DNA of 64,000 bases. Source: Beroe forskalii (lineage: Eukaryota; Ctenophora; Nuda; Beroida; Beroidae). Both the position numbers and the translations under genes were made by a program. The stretch's first letter is position 1; every line of letters starts with the position of its first letter. Positions 1-11,500 of the stretch are shown here, one piece after another. Under the pieces are notes generated by a model. It saw only the letters and a program-made list of their open reading frames with translations. It was not told where the DNA came from and ran no database searches. Where the stretch lies: assembly GCA_011033025.1 (NCBI GenBank), contig WFMF01000282.1:164665-228664 (forward strand). The letters are read 5' to 3'.

Positions 1-408
1 AATACTGAAATGTGTAGCTTCCAAATCAGCAACTTCAGTTTTCTTGAAGAGTACCCGATCATCTTTCTCCTTCTTCACAGCCTTCTTCTTCTCACTGGAA
101 GCATCAGCCACCTGCTGCATAACCTCAGCAGTAACCCCAGCATGCCTTCTCTGGGCTATTTTATGTTTCAGTGAATACTTCACATTTTTGTAGGCAAGGG
201 ACATTAGGAAGGTAGAAATGAGGGTAACAATCCCAAACATGATACCATAAGTATTCAGCTCCAGCTGCTGTATCCTCCAAAAGAGCCAAATGGGAAGTGC
301 TGAGACAAACAGAGCATTGAGGTGGAAAAGAATGGAGGTGCTGCGAGGCACCTTCCTAGAGAAATCATTGAGCAGGATTTCTTCCTCAGCAGTCAATGGA
401 GCTGACAT
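1..408 (-). CDS. SSR3: Translocon-associated protein subunit gamma, N-terminal 136 codons (runs off the window)
   Basis: The minus strand is open from an ATG at 408 to the window edge. The ATG has a good context (GAGGACC before it). The translation matches TRAP-gamma block by block: an acidic N-terminus with a DFSRK motif, a first hydrophobic segment at about residues 26-46 ending in IWLFWR, a second at about 54-74 followed by AYKNVKYSLKHK, then a lysine-rich cytosolic stretch and the motif EVADLEATHFSI. Vertebrate TRAP-gamma is about 185 residues with four membrane segments, so the last two membrane segments lie outside the window. The protein is part of the TRAP complex beside the Sec61 channel in the ER membrane and helps translocation of secretory proteins. 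No intron interrupts the visible part. Identity rests on recalled family sequence; I am very sure of the family. Confidence 0.93.
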   Translation of the reverse strand, partial: MSAPLTAEEEILLNDFSRKVPRSTSILFHLNALFVSALPIWLFWRIQQLELNTYGIMFGIVTLISTFLMSLAYKNVKYSLKHKIAQRRHAGVTAEVMQQVADASSEKKKAVKKEKDDRVLFKKTEVADLEATHFSI

Positions 409-684
409 GGTCCTCAGTTAGTTAATTATTATAAATAAAACTAAATTCATGTAATTATTAGAGTATTAGGAATTAGGAATGAAACTCAATCAAACAAGAC
501 AGGTAACATACATGCATGCATCAATGAAGTAACTATTTCACTTGATCAATGACTTTGACCAAGAGAGACTCAATGATGAAGATGATTGAATTGAATAAGC
601 AATATTAGCCAATTTTGAGGGTACTTGTAGGCGTGCAATAATAAGTAATATTGCACTCCTCACATTGGTTAATGGCAAATGGTC
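409..684 (-). promoter_or_regulatory. SSR3 upstream region (5' UTR and probable promoter)
   Basis: AT-rich sequence between the SSR3 start codon and the copia A target site. No clear TATA box or splice site could be assigned. It contains TGCAATAATA...TATTGCAC, a short inverted repeat at about 635-657 like the hairpins on the far side of the copia element, so both may belong to one older repeat. Confidence 0.35.
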
Positions 685-689
685 ATGAC

Positions 690-882
690 TGAAAAGATAG
701 GAAGCAATGAGACGAGAGATATACTAATAAAGTGATAGAAGTAGATATCTAAAACAAGGCTCCACAGCTATCTATATCATTACAAGTCATCCTGGAAATA
801 TATTAGTAAATGTACTATAAATAACATCTTTATTATACTCGAAATATTCAAAATACAATATCATCAATTATTGATATTCACA
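690..882 (-). repeat. 3' LTR of copia A
   Basis: 193 bp, TG...CA. It is the same as the 5' LTR at 6084-6276 except for a single visible base (AAAATAC here, AAACTAC there). A polypurine tract (AAGGGGAGA on the minus strand) adjoins it at 883-892. Confidence 0.92.
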
Positions 883-1123
883 ATCTCCCCTTCATTTCTC
901 TTATCAAAACTTAAAAATAATATGAATCTCCAATCCAATCAAGCAATAAAAGAATTGTGACCAATTTGAGAATTTGATATCTATTTAAATTCTTTTAAAA
1001 ACGAAATTCAAGAATATTGATGAATATAAAAATTTCATTCCTTTAATAACGATCTTTCCTTATCTTGCCAATAAATATAAATAACAATGAATTTATTAAG
1101 AAATGATTTCCCATTGGTGTCCT

Positions 1124-2374
1124 TTATTTTGGATTAGAGAACAAATGCCCAAGGAGGGAGTTATGGATCTTTCCATTTTCCAAACACCAGCGTAATAGGG
1201 ATGATGATGCACCTGCCTTTGTTAGACTGTCAGCAAGCTGAATATCAGTAGGAATCCACACAAACACTGCTTCATTTTGATTATAGCGTTGCCTCAGTGA
1301 TGCCATTGCAATCCTCAACCCTTTATCATCAATAGTATTTGTGGTTCTGATTGCATCATAAAGTGATTTACAATCTGTAAAGCAGATTATAACCCATTTG
1401 TTCAGGTTACCACTGATTTCTTGAAGCTGTTGTGTGATTAAATCAGCTGCATCAATAGCGTCAACTAGAGACCAGCTCTCTGCTGCTAGAGTGCTCTTAC
1501 AGATTTTCTTTATTTTCCGACTTTGCCATGTAAGTGGACAACTTCTTCCAAATTTATCAACCAGAAATATAATATGCCCCCCTTGAGAGGACCCATCCAA
1601 CAAATTTCCAAAAGATGCATCACTGAAGACCGCTATACAAGCCTCACTTAATGATATCTTGGGGAACTTGACAGATAAGGGGTTTCCTTTCAAGAATTTT
1701 ATAGTTTTATTCACAAGTTTTAAATCTTTCACTGTACCCAAGGAGTATGAGTTTGTGGCATGACATGTTCCATAACAGATGTCTGGTCTTGTCTGTGTAG
1801 ACACCCATAAAAGCTGTCCGGCAGTGGATCTTAGCAGTTTTTTCTCACCTTCATTAAGTAAACTCTTGTTACTCTTTGATCTTTCTATTTCAATAGACAC
1901 TGGGATGATTTGTTCCACATACCCATTTTGAGATAAATTTGTTACAGCCATACTTTGCTTAATATCAAGTCCAGTGTATACGAAAGTTCCTTCCACCTCT
2001 GTACTCAGCTGGAATTTATTCTTCATTGTTCCAATTACATTGGTCAGAAACCATATTGTACCAGCAAACATAAGGTCATCCACATGAATTGCAATCAACC
2101 CTTCAATAGTCTTTTCCACTCGGCAATAGAAGAAGGATTCATCTAGTTTGGATATTTTCATACCAAGTGTTATGAGATAATTTTTTAGTGCTAAATACCA
2201 TCTTCGTGGGCCATCCACCAAGCCATAGATGCATTTAAGGAGACGCCATAAATTGGTTGTTCCTGCTTCTTTAGGGGGTTTAATGTACAATTCTCTATCA
2301 ATTGGCTCACCTTGTAGAAATGCTGCTTGTACATCAATGTGTTGTATAGTCCAGTCATGAGCTTGAGTGATCAT
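1124..2374 (-). pseudogene. Copia A reverse transcriptase C-terminal part and RNase H
   Basis: A 416-codon open segment with the copia reverse transcriptase motifs YGLVDGPRRWY and HVDD, followed by RNase H motifs FSDASFG, AAESW, TDCKSLYDA and the C-terminal ADSLTKAG. It is almost the same as the C-terminal part of copy B pol. It continues upstream beyond 2374 to about 2485, where the N-terminal reverse transcriptase region and the integrase C-terminus have been deleted, so it is not an independent gene. Confidence 0.9.
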
Positions 2375-2486
2375 AACTACTAACCGAATGGTATCTTTGC
2401 TACACGTGGGAGAGTCAGACCTGATACCCTTATCTCTTTCTTGGTAGCCCAGGGCAACTAGCCTAGCCTTAGGCTTCCCAGTCTTG

Positions 2487-4103
2487 ATTTGAGAGCTCGT
2501 TTAATCTTGGAACTACTTTCAGCATTAACCAAACTCCTCTCGAGCTTTCCTCATAGCACATAGGTTATCCTCTAGAGTCTTTCCTACCACTGTTTCTTCC
2601 ATAGCTGGCAGCAAATCATCAATTACACTGGGGAGTGTTGGATTTCTCCCAAAGACTAGCTGGTGAGGAGAATAACCACCTGTCATTTGCAGGGTATTTT
2701 TGGCACTCAGTGCCCAAGACAGTGCAACATTCCATGAACAGCCTGTTTCTTCCTTTGTTTTTACCATCATTCTAGTCAGCATTTGATGGTGACGCCAACC
2801 ATTCCATTACTGAATGGTGATTCTGCTGCTGATTGCTGTAGTTCCACATTGAACTGTTCACATTATCTCTACATACTCTGAGTTTGCAAAACTCACCTCC
2901 ATTATCAGCCATAAAACGTCTTGGTGTCCCAAATAGAGCAATCCAATTAGTACAAATTGCATCAACAATTGTACCTTTCTTCTTATTTGGAACTATTTTA
3001 CCAGCTGATAGTCTTGTGACACAGTCAATCAAATGCAGGAATGTCACTGTGTGTACATCTATCGTTTTCAAGTCCATAGCTACACAATCATTGAAGTCAA
3101 TTCCTCTTGGTAGTCCCACCACTGGCCTACTCTTTGGCTTAGCATAGCGCTGGCAAACTTCACACTCTTCACAAACTTTGTCTATTGCTTCCATGAAGTC
3201 TTTGTTTACTATCCCTGCATTCTTCATCAGAGATTTCAGTTTACTTGCTCCAGCATGCGCAAACTGTCTATGGAGCTTCAGGGCCTTCAACCCCATTTCT
3301 TTTTTATTTTGCCCCAAATTTTCTTGATCTGTTACCTTAAGCACAATTTCTGAGCCACTCTCAGAGTCACTGGTAAGTCTCTTCTTATTGCAAATTGGGA
3401 TACAGTAATGGCCTGAAGAGCATTCTACCAACTTGACATGGTGGCCTTTAAACTCCATTGTGTCCTTGGTAAAATCAATAATTGCTCCAACTTTTTTGAG
3501 GGATGGCTTGCTAAGAAGAAGAGGAATGTCACAATTCACAACATTTGCATCGATAAGGATCTTGTTCTTTCCAATCCTCCCTGGAATTTTAAGTTTCTGA
3601 GAGGAAATGACTTGTTTCCCATCCCCAAATTTGAATGGGATGGAACATTGACACCGTGAAGATTCTAACAGGTTCCTTTCATCATGTTCCAGTGTTTGTA
3701 TATACTCTTTTAGCCAATTTTCTCCAACAACTGTTCTTGTGCAGCCAGAATCAATAACTGCACACGATAAAGTTTCGAACACAAGAGAACTTGCTTTTGT
3801 TTCATGATCTTTTGTTTCTTCTTGAATAAACGATGTTTCTTCACAGACCAAAGTTATGTATGCTTCCACTGGTGATCCACTAGGCTCGCCCCCTGACTCA
3901 CTTACCAAGTACTGAGAGTTTTGAGGACAATCACGAATAAAATGATTCTTGTCACCACAGCCATAACAAACGTTATTATCACTATTTTTTCTTGCCCTTG
4001 CACCTCGTCCTCTAACAACATATGGTGCTGTATTCCCTCTGGCTCTGTTACCTCGTTCATTTTTCCATGGCCCGAAAGCATAATTGGCCCCTCTCTTTCT
4101 TTT
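2487..4103 (-). pseudogene. Copia A integrase, protease and zinc knuckle segment
   Basis: Remnant of the gag-pol frame. In coding order it shows the CCHC zinc knuckle (CYGCGDKNHFIRDC), the protease motif IDSGCTRT, the integrase zinc-binding region (HRQFAHAG, then CEVC) and the integrase catalytic core with ADNGGEF. Gag and pol are in one frame here, because the A-run before the integrase has six adenines where copy B has seven. Small indels near 2780, 2810, 2870 and 2890 break the integrase part. The protein would end in the deletion junction with the reverse transcriptase. Confidence 0.88.
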
Positions 4104-5367
4104 AATAATAATAATAATAATGTTTTGGCAGCTTAGCCAACTCAAATCTTACATGAAAACTCTAAATCTACCCCAATTCCAAATCATACTGTAGATTGTT
4201 ATTCAGTTTGGTGATTAACAAACAAATCAGTGGACCTCTCAAACTTCTATTCAGAGTCTGAGTTCGAACTGACTAATGTCAACGATGCGACGACCTCGTC
4301 CAAATGAACCATTGCTAACAACCTCACCCTTACCGAATGACCCATTTAATAGATGGTTCGTTTTTTGATCTTTTCCTTCAATTTTCGACGAGTTCTGCTC
4401 TTGCTTTCCGTTCAGCAAATGTCCGATCAGGTGCGATGTAAACTTTGGAGTACTCTTCAGAGCGTTTCAGATGCTTCGATCTTTCTAGCACCTTGGTCGC
4501 AATGAACTCACTCTGGAACTGTACTCGTAGTGTACAAGTTGATATGTCTTGTCCTATTTCGTCATCATGATGGAAATCGTTCGATTTCCTCAATAGTTCC
4601 ACATAATTAGGTTTTATGGAAAACTCTAATCTATTCTCCATTTGTTTTAGTACACCGTTAAGTTCACTTTTGTAGTCGAAGATATCATTCTCGAGATCAA
4701 CGTGAATTCCTCGTATACCATAGAATACGAGGTTACTTCTTCTGTTGGACGCTTTCATCTCGGAAACCATTTGCTTTGCCAATTTTTCGGGTTGATTGTT
4801 CACTCTGTTGTTAGTTTCTGCTGACTTTTGTAGTATATCGGCATATGTTGAAACCTTTTCAGCCTCTTCATACACTTTTTTCTGCCTGATTCTCAATGTT
4901 TGTCTTCAGTTCCGATAATTTCTTTCCATTTTCTTTGACTTCTTCCAGGATGCTGTTCATCATTGTAGTTTGGGAGGACATTCCTTCTTCAATGCTTGAG
5001 TTCATTGTATCAATTTGACGTCTTTCCATTTTCATGTTTTCTGTTTCTTTCTTGTGGTTCTTGAGATATTTCTGGGCCTCATAAAGGCAGGAGAAAAGAT
5101 CAAATGTCAACTCTGACATGGGCCCTTTGTTGAACTTTTTTTTCAATATCTTTCGGTTTTAATCCGTCATTTCCTCCAAGCGTGAAAATCATGGAACAAA
5201 GCTTTTCCATGCGTACCATCAGGGAATCCAGTTTATTCGTCATAGTTGTTCACAAGTCGCACAAACCACAAGGTGGTAGGTGGAGAGGTGGTGTCGCCTT
5301 ACTGGTACTGTTAAAAGTCGGAGAGCGAAATTCGAAACAAACGATAAGTAGAAATAAGAGAAGTCAA
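4104..5367 (-). mobile_element. LINE (non-LTR) fragment nested in copia A gag
   Basis: Copy B gag sequence is interrupted here by about 1.26 kb that begins on the left with (AAT)6 and ends on the right with AGTCAATAATAACC. Read on the minus strand this gives an ATT-rich 3' tail, and an ORF1 with coiled-coil and RNA-binding parts lies upstream of it. The short AATAATA at both edges may be the target duplication, but exact ends are uncertain because the target itself is ATAATAA. No reverse transcriptase is present. Confidence 0.8.
4378..5243 (-). pseudogene. LINE ORF1-like protein, frameshifted
   Basis: Three overlapping reading-frame pieces make one ORF1. It starts at an ATG near 5243 (MTNKLDSLMVRMEKL), changes frame near 5145 at an A-run, continues through a charged, coiled-coil-like region (ENMKMERRQIDTMNSS), and changes frame again near 4880. 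The last piece has the RNA-binding-like block SNLVFYGIRG and the YIAPDRTFAERKAR block that ends such ORF1 proteins. A third break comes near 4385. The same domain layout is seen in the LINE at 49473-50477 (VVVFGLPEE, FISPDRTPAERE), so they are related but diverged. Non-functional because of the frameshifts. Confidence 0.8.
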
Positions 5368-6050
5368 TAATAACCTTTCTGGTGGTGTGAAGTAAAATTA
5401 CACTCCTCAGGTTCTGTCTTGATGTTAAAATCACCATCTGTACAAACCAATTCATTTTTACCCCCTAGAGGCTGCTGTGAGAATATTTTCATGATTGTAT
5501 TACTCATATCATCATATGATAGACTCTTAACTGTTGCCAAAGCAAGGTCAACCTTCTCTGCAGGCATGTTTGCACTATTCAAAAGCCTATATGCTAGCAC
5601 AACCTCTGGCAAAATTATCTTGTACTTTTTTAGGTCATCATATAGCTTCTCAAATTCAGATATATAGCCTTGCAATGACAGTCCATCAGGTCTCTGATAT
5701 TTTTCGAATTTGCAATATGCCTTATATGCTGAATGAGATGAGTCTTCTTTGTATAACTTATCTAGTCTTTCAATGATCTTTTCTAACCCATCATCTTTGG
5801 TCAGAATTTCTTTGCCTAGTGATCTCACATGATTCTTTACCTTTCCCTCTTTCAGTTCTAGCAACAATGCTGTTGCCCTACGACTTTTAGGCAATGAAGT
5901 AAATTCCTTCCATAAGTCAATGTCAAGCCTCCAGTCTTCGTAACATTGCCCCTCTTTATAAGCTGGTGGAGCCTTGTAGTTGTACCCTGAAGTTCTCTCA
6001 TGTCCACTACTTCCTGAGCTTGAATTGCTACTTTCTCGTTCTCCTGTCAT
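5368..6050 (-). pseudogene. Copia A gag, N-terminal part
   Basis: About 228 codons from the ATG at 6050 (MTGERESSNSSSG), almost the same as copy B gag, then cut by the nested LINE. It carries the helical gag region typical of copia elements and stops just before the zinc knuckle. The zinc knuckle itself is on the other side of the insertion. Confidence 0.88.
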
Positions 6051-6073
6051 GAGTATCTGGTAGATCTATTTTT

Positions 6074-6083
6074 TCTGCTACCA
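6074..6083 (-). other. Primer binding site of copia A
   Basis: On the minus strand TGGTAGCAGA directly follows the 5' LTR. It is complementary to the 3' end (...TCTGCTACCA) of animal initiator methionine tRNA, the usual primer of copia elements. Confidence 0.8.
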
Positions 6084-6276
6084 TGAAAAGATAGGAAGCA
6101 ATGAGACGAGAGATATACTAATAAAGTGATAGAAGTAGATATCTAAAACAAGGCTCCACAGCTATCTATATCATTACAAGTCATCCTGGAAATATATTAG
6201 TAAATGTACTATAAATAACATCTTTATTATACTCGAAATATTCAAACTACAATATCATCAATTATTGATATTCACA
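6084..6276 (-). repeat. 5' LTR of copia A
   Basis: 193 bp, TG...CA, one visible base different from the 3' LTR, next to the primer binding site on one side and the ATGAC target duplication on the other. Confidence 0.92.
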
Positions 6277-6288
6277 ATGACGCTAATA

Positions 6289-6401
6289 AAATTATTGCAC
6301 TCGGCTTCACCTCGTGCAATAATTTGGTATTGTCGCACTCGGCCTGCTCCTCATGCGACAATACAAATTATTGTACTCGGCTACGCCTCGTGCAATAATT
6401 T
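6289..6401. repeat. Three consecutive short hairpins
   Basis: Three inverted repeats follow one another: AAATTATTGCAC/GTGCAATAATTT (6289-6325), ATTGTCGCA/TGCGACAAT (6329-6362) and AAATTATTGTAC/GTGCAATAATTT (6365-6401). Each loop has the form CTCGGC...CTCG or similar. A related TGCAATAATA/TATTGCAC pair lies at 635-657, across the copia insertion. Confidence 0.7.
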
Positions 6402-8469
6402 GTATAAGCGCATTCCCAGCCATGCTCTAAGCGTATAACACATCTAACTGGTAATCATATACCACAACTTACACAGTTGAGGCATAGCCAAGACTTTGTA
6501 AGTTGAATAATGAATAAGGCATGCCAAGTTCATAATCAAAAGTATACAATCACAGCAGACACAAGTGAAGTGGAATGAAATACATTGTAGAAAAACTACA
6601 TTGCTATTACTGGTCGGGTATTGTCTGTATCACAGCTAAGATCATGGAACCAGATTACCAGAAATAGCAAGAACTGATCAACAATGTCGTATTTCATTCA
6701 ACTTCATTAGTGTATCCATTTTTGTCAACAAGACCCTAATCACTAGAGTATGGAAGTGAAGACCCTTTGTCTTTCATTCGTGAATTATTATGCTTTTCCT
6801 GGGGGCAAGCCTTCTTTTTATTTTTTGGAATGGACTGCTTGGGTAACTGACTGGCCATGGGCCAAGTTTTTTTTTTTTTTTTTTTTTTTTACTGTCCATG
6901 ATGGAAAAATGCGTCGCTCAAAATTTCCCAGTAGAAAAGTTAAGTTTTAGAATGAAATTGTCTCGAATTATTATTTGATATATTTCACAACTGTGGACTG
7001 TAAACAATTTCTAGGTTGATGGAATACCACAGATGTTAACAAACATGGACTTCAGCAACCAAATCAATTATGTTCGCAGCCATGCTCTCAATTGTTGGTT
7101 GATGAATATTATTGAGAATTTAACAATGCCTCCATCTGGATGGCCAGATATTTATTTCTCAAATGGCCAGATATTAATTGCTCAAATGATTCATTTATTG
7201 AAATTTATTGCTGCTCAGACTAGTCACAGCCAAACAGAAATTTAGTACAATTTTTAGTAGTTTCAAAGGTTAGTAAGAATATCATCTGTAATCAACATCA
7301 TATAACATCTGTTAAAAATTGCATTAACCCATAAAATAATCCTATCCATCCACATTACTATCCAAAATAACTCAGATATGCAATTTTGAAAATAATTATA
7401 TAATACAATGCAATTCAAAATTTTTGATAATACACCATTACACCGGTTCTGAGGAGAAACGACGGCCGCGCGCCGCGCCACGCGCGCAGAACAGGGCGCT
7501 GGTTAGGGAAAAGGAAGCATAGCTAGGCAAGCGACGAAGTGGCTTGCATGTGCAGCGCGCGCGTGGTGCTGAATTCAGAATTCTCCTTAGGGTCTGTCAA
7601 TAGTTTAAAAACAGTATTTCTCGTATGTGTGCAGACCGCGACTGCTCGATTGAAAAAGGCCTCGATAAAGACGCGCAAAAAATTATGTGCTTTTCAACGG
7701 ACGCTGCCCGTCTATTTCTTCTGACTGGATTTCTTCTATGAAATGTTGCAAAATGTTGTTGATAAATGGACACCTGTGTTAGTATGTGATCAAAGGTGTG
7801 TTCTTAATGTAAACCAATAGATTGAATATTGTTAAGATTTGTGATGGTTCGATAACATTAATTTCATCTTATCTTATCTTATCTCTACTATATTGAATCA
7901 TTATAAAAAAATACGGGTCACTCTATCAGTATAATTCATGTACAAATGACCTCAAGTGAATTGCCCAAAAATATATCAAAAGCTTGTTTTAGACCAATTT
8001 TATTGGCAGTTCAATTTTTTGCACCTTTGTCCTATGCAATTATTTTTGGGAAACAAATACAGTCATCTTTGCACAGTCAAGCCATGCAGCTCTAAGTCTA
8101 CTTTGATATACCATTTTTTGGATCTAACAGCCATGTAATACACATTTCTGGTACAATTAAATTGAAGAAATTGCCATTGGGACAAAAGTTTAAGTTTACT
8201 CCCAATTCCTTCTAGTTCATGCTTGAAAAGCAGAATGGAAGTAACAAAAAACCACAGTAAGTTTTTTAAAACATAAACATCTATCATTTATTCTGAACAT
8301 TTGTTTTATTCTGATTGCAATCTTTTGAGCTCTGATTTTAGAATTTTGTTGTATTTCCAAATATATTTCGAAATCTTTTATATTATTGTATAATTAGTCT
8401 TTCATGAGTAGAATACCATGAATTTGTACTTGGTACCAATGTCATTACCAAAAAGATTTCCTTTTTCAG
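6402..8469. other. Upstream region of the LRRC46-like gene, no assignable exon
   Basis: Mostly AT-rich. There is a T24 run at 6867-6890 and a small GC-rich, CpG-rich patch at about 7450-7565 that could be a promoter or first-exon region, since the first confident exon of the LRRC46-like gene lies downstream. Short open frames (7033-7245, 7539-7724) have no recognisable content. The first exon must end in codon phase 1 to join the exon at 8470, but I could not choose one. Confidence 0.4.
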
Positions 8470-8530
8470 AGCCAGTCTCACTTGCCTTGATCATCCAGAA
8501 GAATATTTCTGATGACAATAGAAATAATAT
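8470..8530 (+). CDS. LRRC46: LRRC46-like exon (N-terminal)
   Basis: 61 bp between CTTTTTCAG and GTAAGTATG. It enters with two bases of a split codon and leaves with two (AT), which join the A at 9422. It encodes PVSLALIIQKNISDDNRNN, the counterpart of the segment just before the first LRR in vertebrate LRRC46. Confidence 0.75.
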
Positions 8531-11500
8531 GTAAGTATGTTGAATTTGATTGCTCATGGTTAGTAAAACACAAATATTGGAAAAATGGACTTCAAACCAA
8601 AACTTCCTTACATTGCAAGTTTTACTGCTAGTTTCGAGTTTACATTGAAACATTACTTCATGAATCATATACCTAAATTTCTGGAAAGAAGAAAAACCAA
8701 TTGGTTTCTTACCTAACTAAGAGTGTTATAGACTCAATTGTTAGTCCATTCTTCTTTAATAATAATAATAATTTAAACTTTTATATTATAGTGGCACATC
8801 AACTTAAACTATTGCACAGCTGTGCCACGAAAACAGATTCAACAACAAAAGCTATGACAGTGCTTTATCAAATAACATTATATACAAATAGTCAAAAATA
8901 AAGCTAAAAACAATATTCATGCTGGAGTTTAAGCACTGTCAGAAATTCAAAGCTTAAGTACTTAAATAGTTAAAAACAAATAGAAATTATAATAAGTTAA
9001 ATATTAAATGCAGTATTAAATAAATGAGTTTAAAGGGCTGATTTGAAAGAATCAATAGAGGAACATGTTTTCAGTTCTATTGGCAAACTATTCATAATTT
9101 AGGGCAGACTTCTGGAAAGATCTTTCCCCAAAATGAGATACAACTCTAGGTTCATGCAGTGAGATAGAGTGATTAAAATCTACATATCTAAACATTGAAG
9201 TCAAATACTCTGGAGCTAGGCCATTAAGACATTTATATACTATGAGAAGGATTTTAAATTGTATACGAAATTGAACAGGAAGCCAATGCAGCTCTTTAAG
9301 AGTATCTCCAAGATGATCTTTCAATGTAATGATAAATAAAAAACAGGTTCTATAATAATATAATACAGGTTCTATAATAATACAGGTTCTATAATAATAT
9401 AATACATGTAATATCTTTCAGAGAAGAAGAATTGCACAGGTTAAAGAGAATATGGCTTGATCGACTTGATATCACAACTATTGATAACCTGGAAATGCTT
9501 GGAAAAGTGACTCATCTCTATTTAGATTATAATTCAATATCTCTCATACAGGTGTGCTCATGGATTAATCAAAAGAACTGTCAAAAGACATGCAAATTAC
9601 AGTGTGTGTGCAATCCTGTAATATCTTGATTTGGTTTTTATTGAATTTTTGTTGAAATTTGCATGTTCTTTTGGCAGATCTTTTCATCAACACTAGTGCA
9701 CTCATATGGATTAGTTATGTGGGTAAATTATCAAATGTGATCCTATTTTGCATTATTGATGTATCTCCTAGTGAGGTTGTCACTATCCTTTCCATTTTGA
9801 AACCACAACAGTAAAAGCAGACATTGAAAAACAGAAATTTGTACAATTATAGACAGAACAGATAATATGAAATTTTCATCCACTTTGTCTGCTTTTTAAT
9901 GAAAAACAAAACAAACAAAAGAGACAGAGTAGACTTAACAGACATGCCCATTTTGTCTGCTATGTCTGTTTCATCATATTTGTCTGTTTCAGCATGATTT
10001 TGGCCTGGGCTGGCAACACTAGATGATATGTTTTGTACTTGGATTCATGACCTAATCTTCTATTTTTCTTCTATTTTCAAAGTTATGTCTCCTTTATCTG
10101 TCTTGAAATTTAGTGGGCAAAATAGACATGTTTGTTTTGTCTGTGTTGTTCCAAAAACCAGTCCAGTAATAAAAAATTAGTAAAGACGGATATAAACCAA
10201 ATAGGCATTGTCATTCTCCTTGCTAGTTAAGACTCAGCATCATATAATAAATTCAAGTCTAAATGGACAAATATTCTTCAGAACCTGGAAACTCTGGGAA
10301 ACTCTTTGCATCACCTCAGCCTGAAAGGAAATAAAATTGCAGAAATTGGTGATGGATTGATATGCCTTGAACAACTTACAAGCTTAGATTTGAGTGAAAA
10401 CTGTTTAGGTTTGTGGATCACTTTTGATGCTTAGAATTGATCTTGTAAACTTGATATGTACCAAACAATTAGACAGTTGAAATGATATACCTAATTGTTA
10501 TTTGTACTATTTATGGGGAGCACTGAGCAGGGGGTCAAAGGTTGATTTCTTGCTCAATCAAAAGTTTTTATGTTGGTAGTTTGTGTGCACTAAAATTACT
10601 GATGAAATCATAATTTGAAAAATCCATAATAAAGATATTTTTGATTGTTAATAACTTACTGGTACCTGCCATTCTCCTCTATCAGAAACAATAAAAACCT
10701 GGAAATCGACCTTGGAACACCAGCTCCCTTAAGACTTGCTCAACATTTGCTTTATTGCTGATGTGCTGTTGTCAATGGCAAAATCACTTTGATAAATAAT
10801 CTAATGCCAGCTTAATCAAAATCTATTTTCAGAAAAATGTTCTGTTGAAGAGGTACCTCCGAAATTGTCCTTTTTGAACCTGTTAGACAATCCTTTAATG
10901 ACATCTGAACATTTTAAGGAAGAAAGTTTGATAAAGGTAATATGTAATTTCTCTCAACTTAACAGTTCAACTTCACACTGCCATTTCTATTTGAATTCCT
11001 ATTGATTGTATAAATGTGTGCCCATCAGTCAAAAGCAGCACTCCAACAGTGTTGTGCAGCTCTTACGGAAGAAAAACTTGTGTTTCCTGGCCTATAGGAC
11101 CACATTTGGCTCTCCATACCAGCCTTTCTACTACCCTTTCGACAATTTGTTTCTTTGCTAATGAGCACACATACACATTGTCCTGGTTTATTCTAAATTT
11201 ATCATGAAATTCTAATTAGAAATAGCTGAAACTCTTATATTCAGGCATTACCCCATTTAAAAGTTTACAACAACTTGGTGTTACATGATGATGATGAGGA
11301 AAATGAAGAAGATAGTGAAGAGGAAGAAGAAGAAGATGAAAACACAGGAGAAGAGGAAACTGAATGTCTTCAAGACATCTCTCGGAATTTGAGGGAAACA
11401 AGTAAAGCTCGGCAAATCATTGTTAGTAAGTGAAGTATCATTTTTAAATACAATAATATTGACAACGTTTATTCTTAAATACCATATAAGGCGCCCGTAA

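Larger units (their letters stand above)
690..6276 (-). mobile_element. Ty1/copia LTR retrotransposon, copy A, defective
   Basis: The element is bounded by two 193-bp LTRs beginning TG and ending CA, with a perfect 5-bp target duplication ATGAC at 685-689 and 6277-6281. Reading on the minus strand it has gag, protease, integrase, reverse transcriptase and RNase H, in the copia order. Compared with copy B it lacks 784 bp within pol (junction near 2486), has frame breaks near 2780 and 2810, and carries a nested LINE fragment in gag. It cannot encode its own proteins. It lies directly upstream of SSR3 on the same strand, with its 3' LTR nearest the gene. Confidence 0.93.

Noticed and set aside
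7033..7245. 70-codon ATG frame considered as first exon of the LRRC46-like gene
   Set aside because: It does not resemble the N-terminus of LRRC46 and ends in a stop without a fitting donor.
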